Notes under the pieces: model-generated
Seen by the model: the letters and a program-made list of their open reading frames with translations, nothing else
Told to the model about the DNA's origin: nothing
Databases searched by the model: none
Assembly (NCBI GenBank): GCA_031271245.1
Contig: JAISWC010000001.1
Location: 1-5,997, forward strand
Reading direction: 5' to 3'
Origin: Tannerella sp.
Lineage (GTDB): Bacteria > Bacteroidota > Bacteroidia > Bacteroidales > Tannerellaceae
DNA: 5,997 nt
Shown: piece after piece, positions 5,947-5,997 of the stretch
Layout of the letters: the number at the start of each line of letters is the position of its first letter
Numbering within the stretch: position 1 is the stretch's first letter
Made by a program: the position numbers and the translations under genes

Positions 5947-5997
5947 TGCTGCTGATTACGGTGCTTGCCGGCCGTCAAGTTTCCGGTTCGTTGCCAC

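Noticed and set aside
5947..5997. End of another minus-strand gene upstream of the DUF1848 gene
   Set aside because: Two frames end in stops (5975-5977 and 5956-5958) and one stays open, and only 51 bp are visible, so no call can be supported.

Overview
The window looks like chromosomal DNA of a Bacteroidales bacterium, possibly close to the Tannerella/Parabacteroides group. Three things point there. The xylose isomerase is of the long class II type found in Bacteroides. The xylA promoter carries an exact Bacteroidetes-type -7 element (TATATTTG). A secreted protein ends in a C-terminal domain of the kind seen in type IX secretion or DUF6383 proteins. Starts lack obvious Shine-Dalgarno sites, as is usual in this phylum. 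Species cannot be fixed from the sequence alone.

Layout, left to right: (1) 1-183, the last 60 codons of a conserved hypothetical protein. (2) 184-397, a non-coding gap with a 7-bp tandem repeat and a large imperfect inverted repeat built from CTCTGTG words. (3) 398-1642, a 414-residue secreted protein whose AT-rich N-terminal half and GC-rich C-terminal half look like separately acquired modules, followed by a strong intrinsic terminator. (4) 1705-1985, a non-coding gap dominated by two head-to-head arrays of the heptamer TATGAAG, forming an inverted repeat around a 124-nt spacer that itself holds hairpins. (5) 1986-5009, a likely xylA-xylE operon for D-xylose isomerisation and proton-coupled D-xylose uptake, with a GC-rich hairpin between the genes. 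(6) 5047-5946 on the minus strand, a DUF1848 protein with a C-terminal CxxxCxxC cluster, convergent with xylE.

xylA and xylE act together: XylE brings in xylose and XylA converts it to D-xylulose. The kinase needed next (xylB) is not in this window. The secreted protein and the DUF1848 protein have no visible functional link to xylose use.

The observations most worth a second look are an in-frame insertion of about 43 residues, largely hydrophobic, between TM6 and TM7 of XylE; the inverted heptamer arrays abutting the xylA promoter; and the mosaic composition of the secreted protein. I see no CRISPR array, rRNA, tRNA or transposase, and no clearly new multi-gene system.
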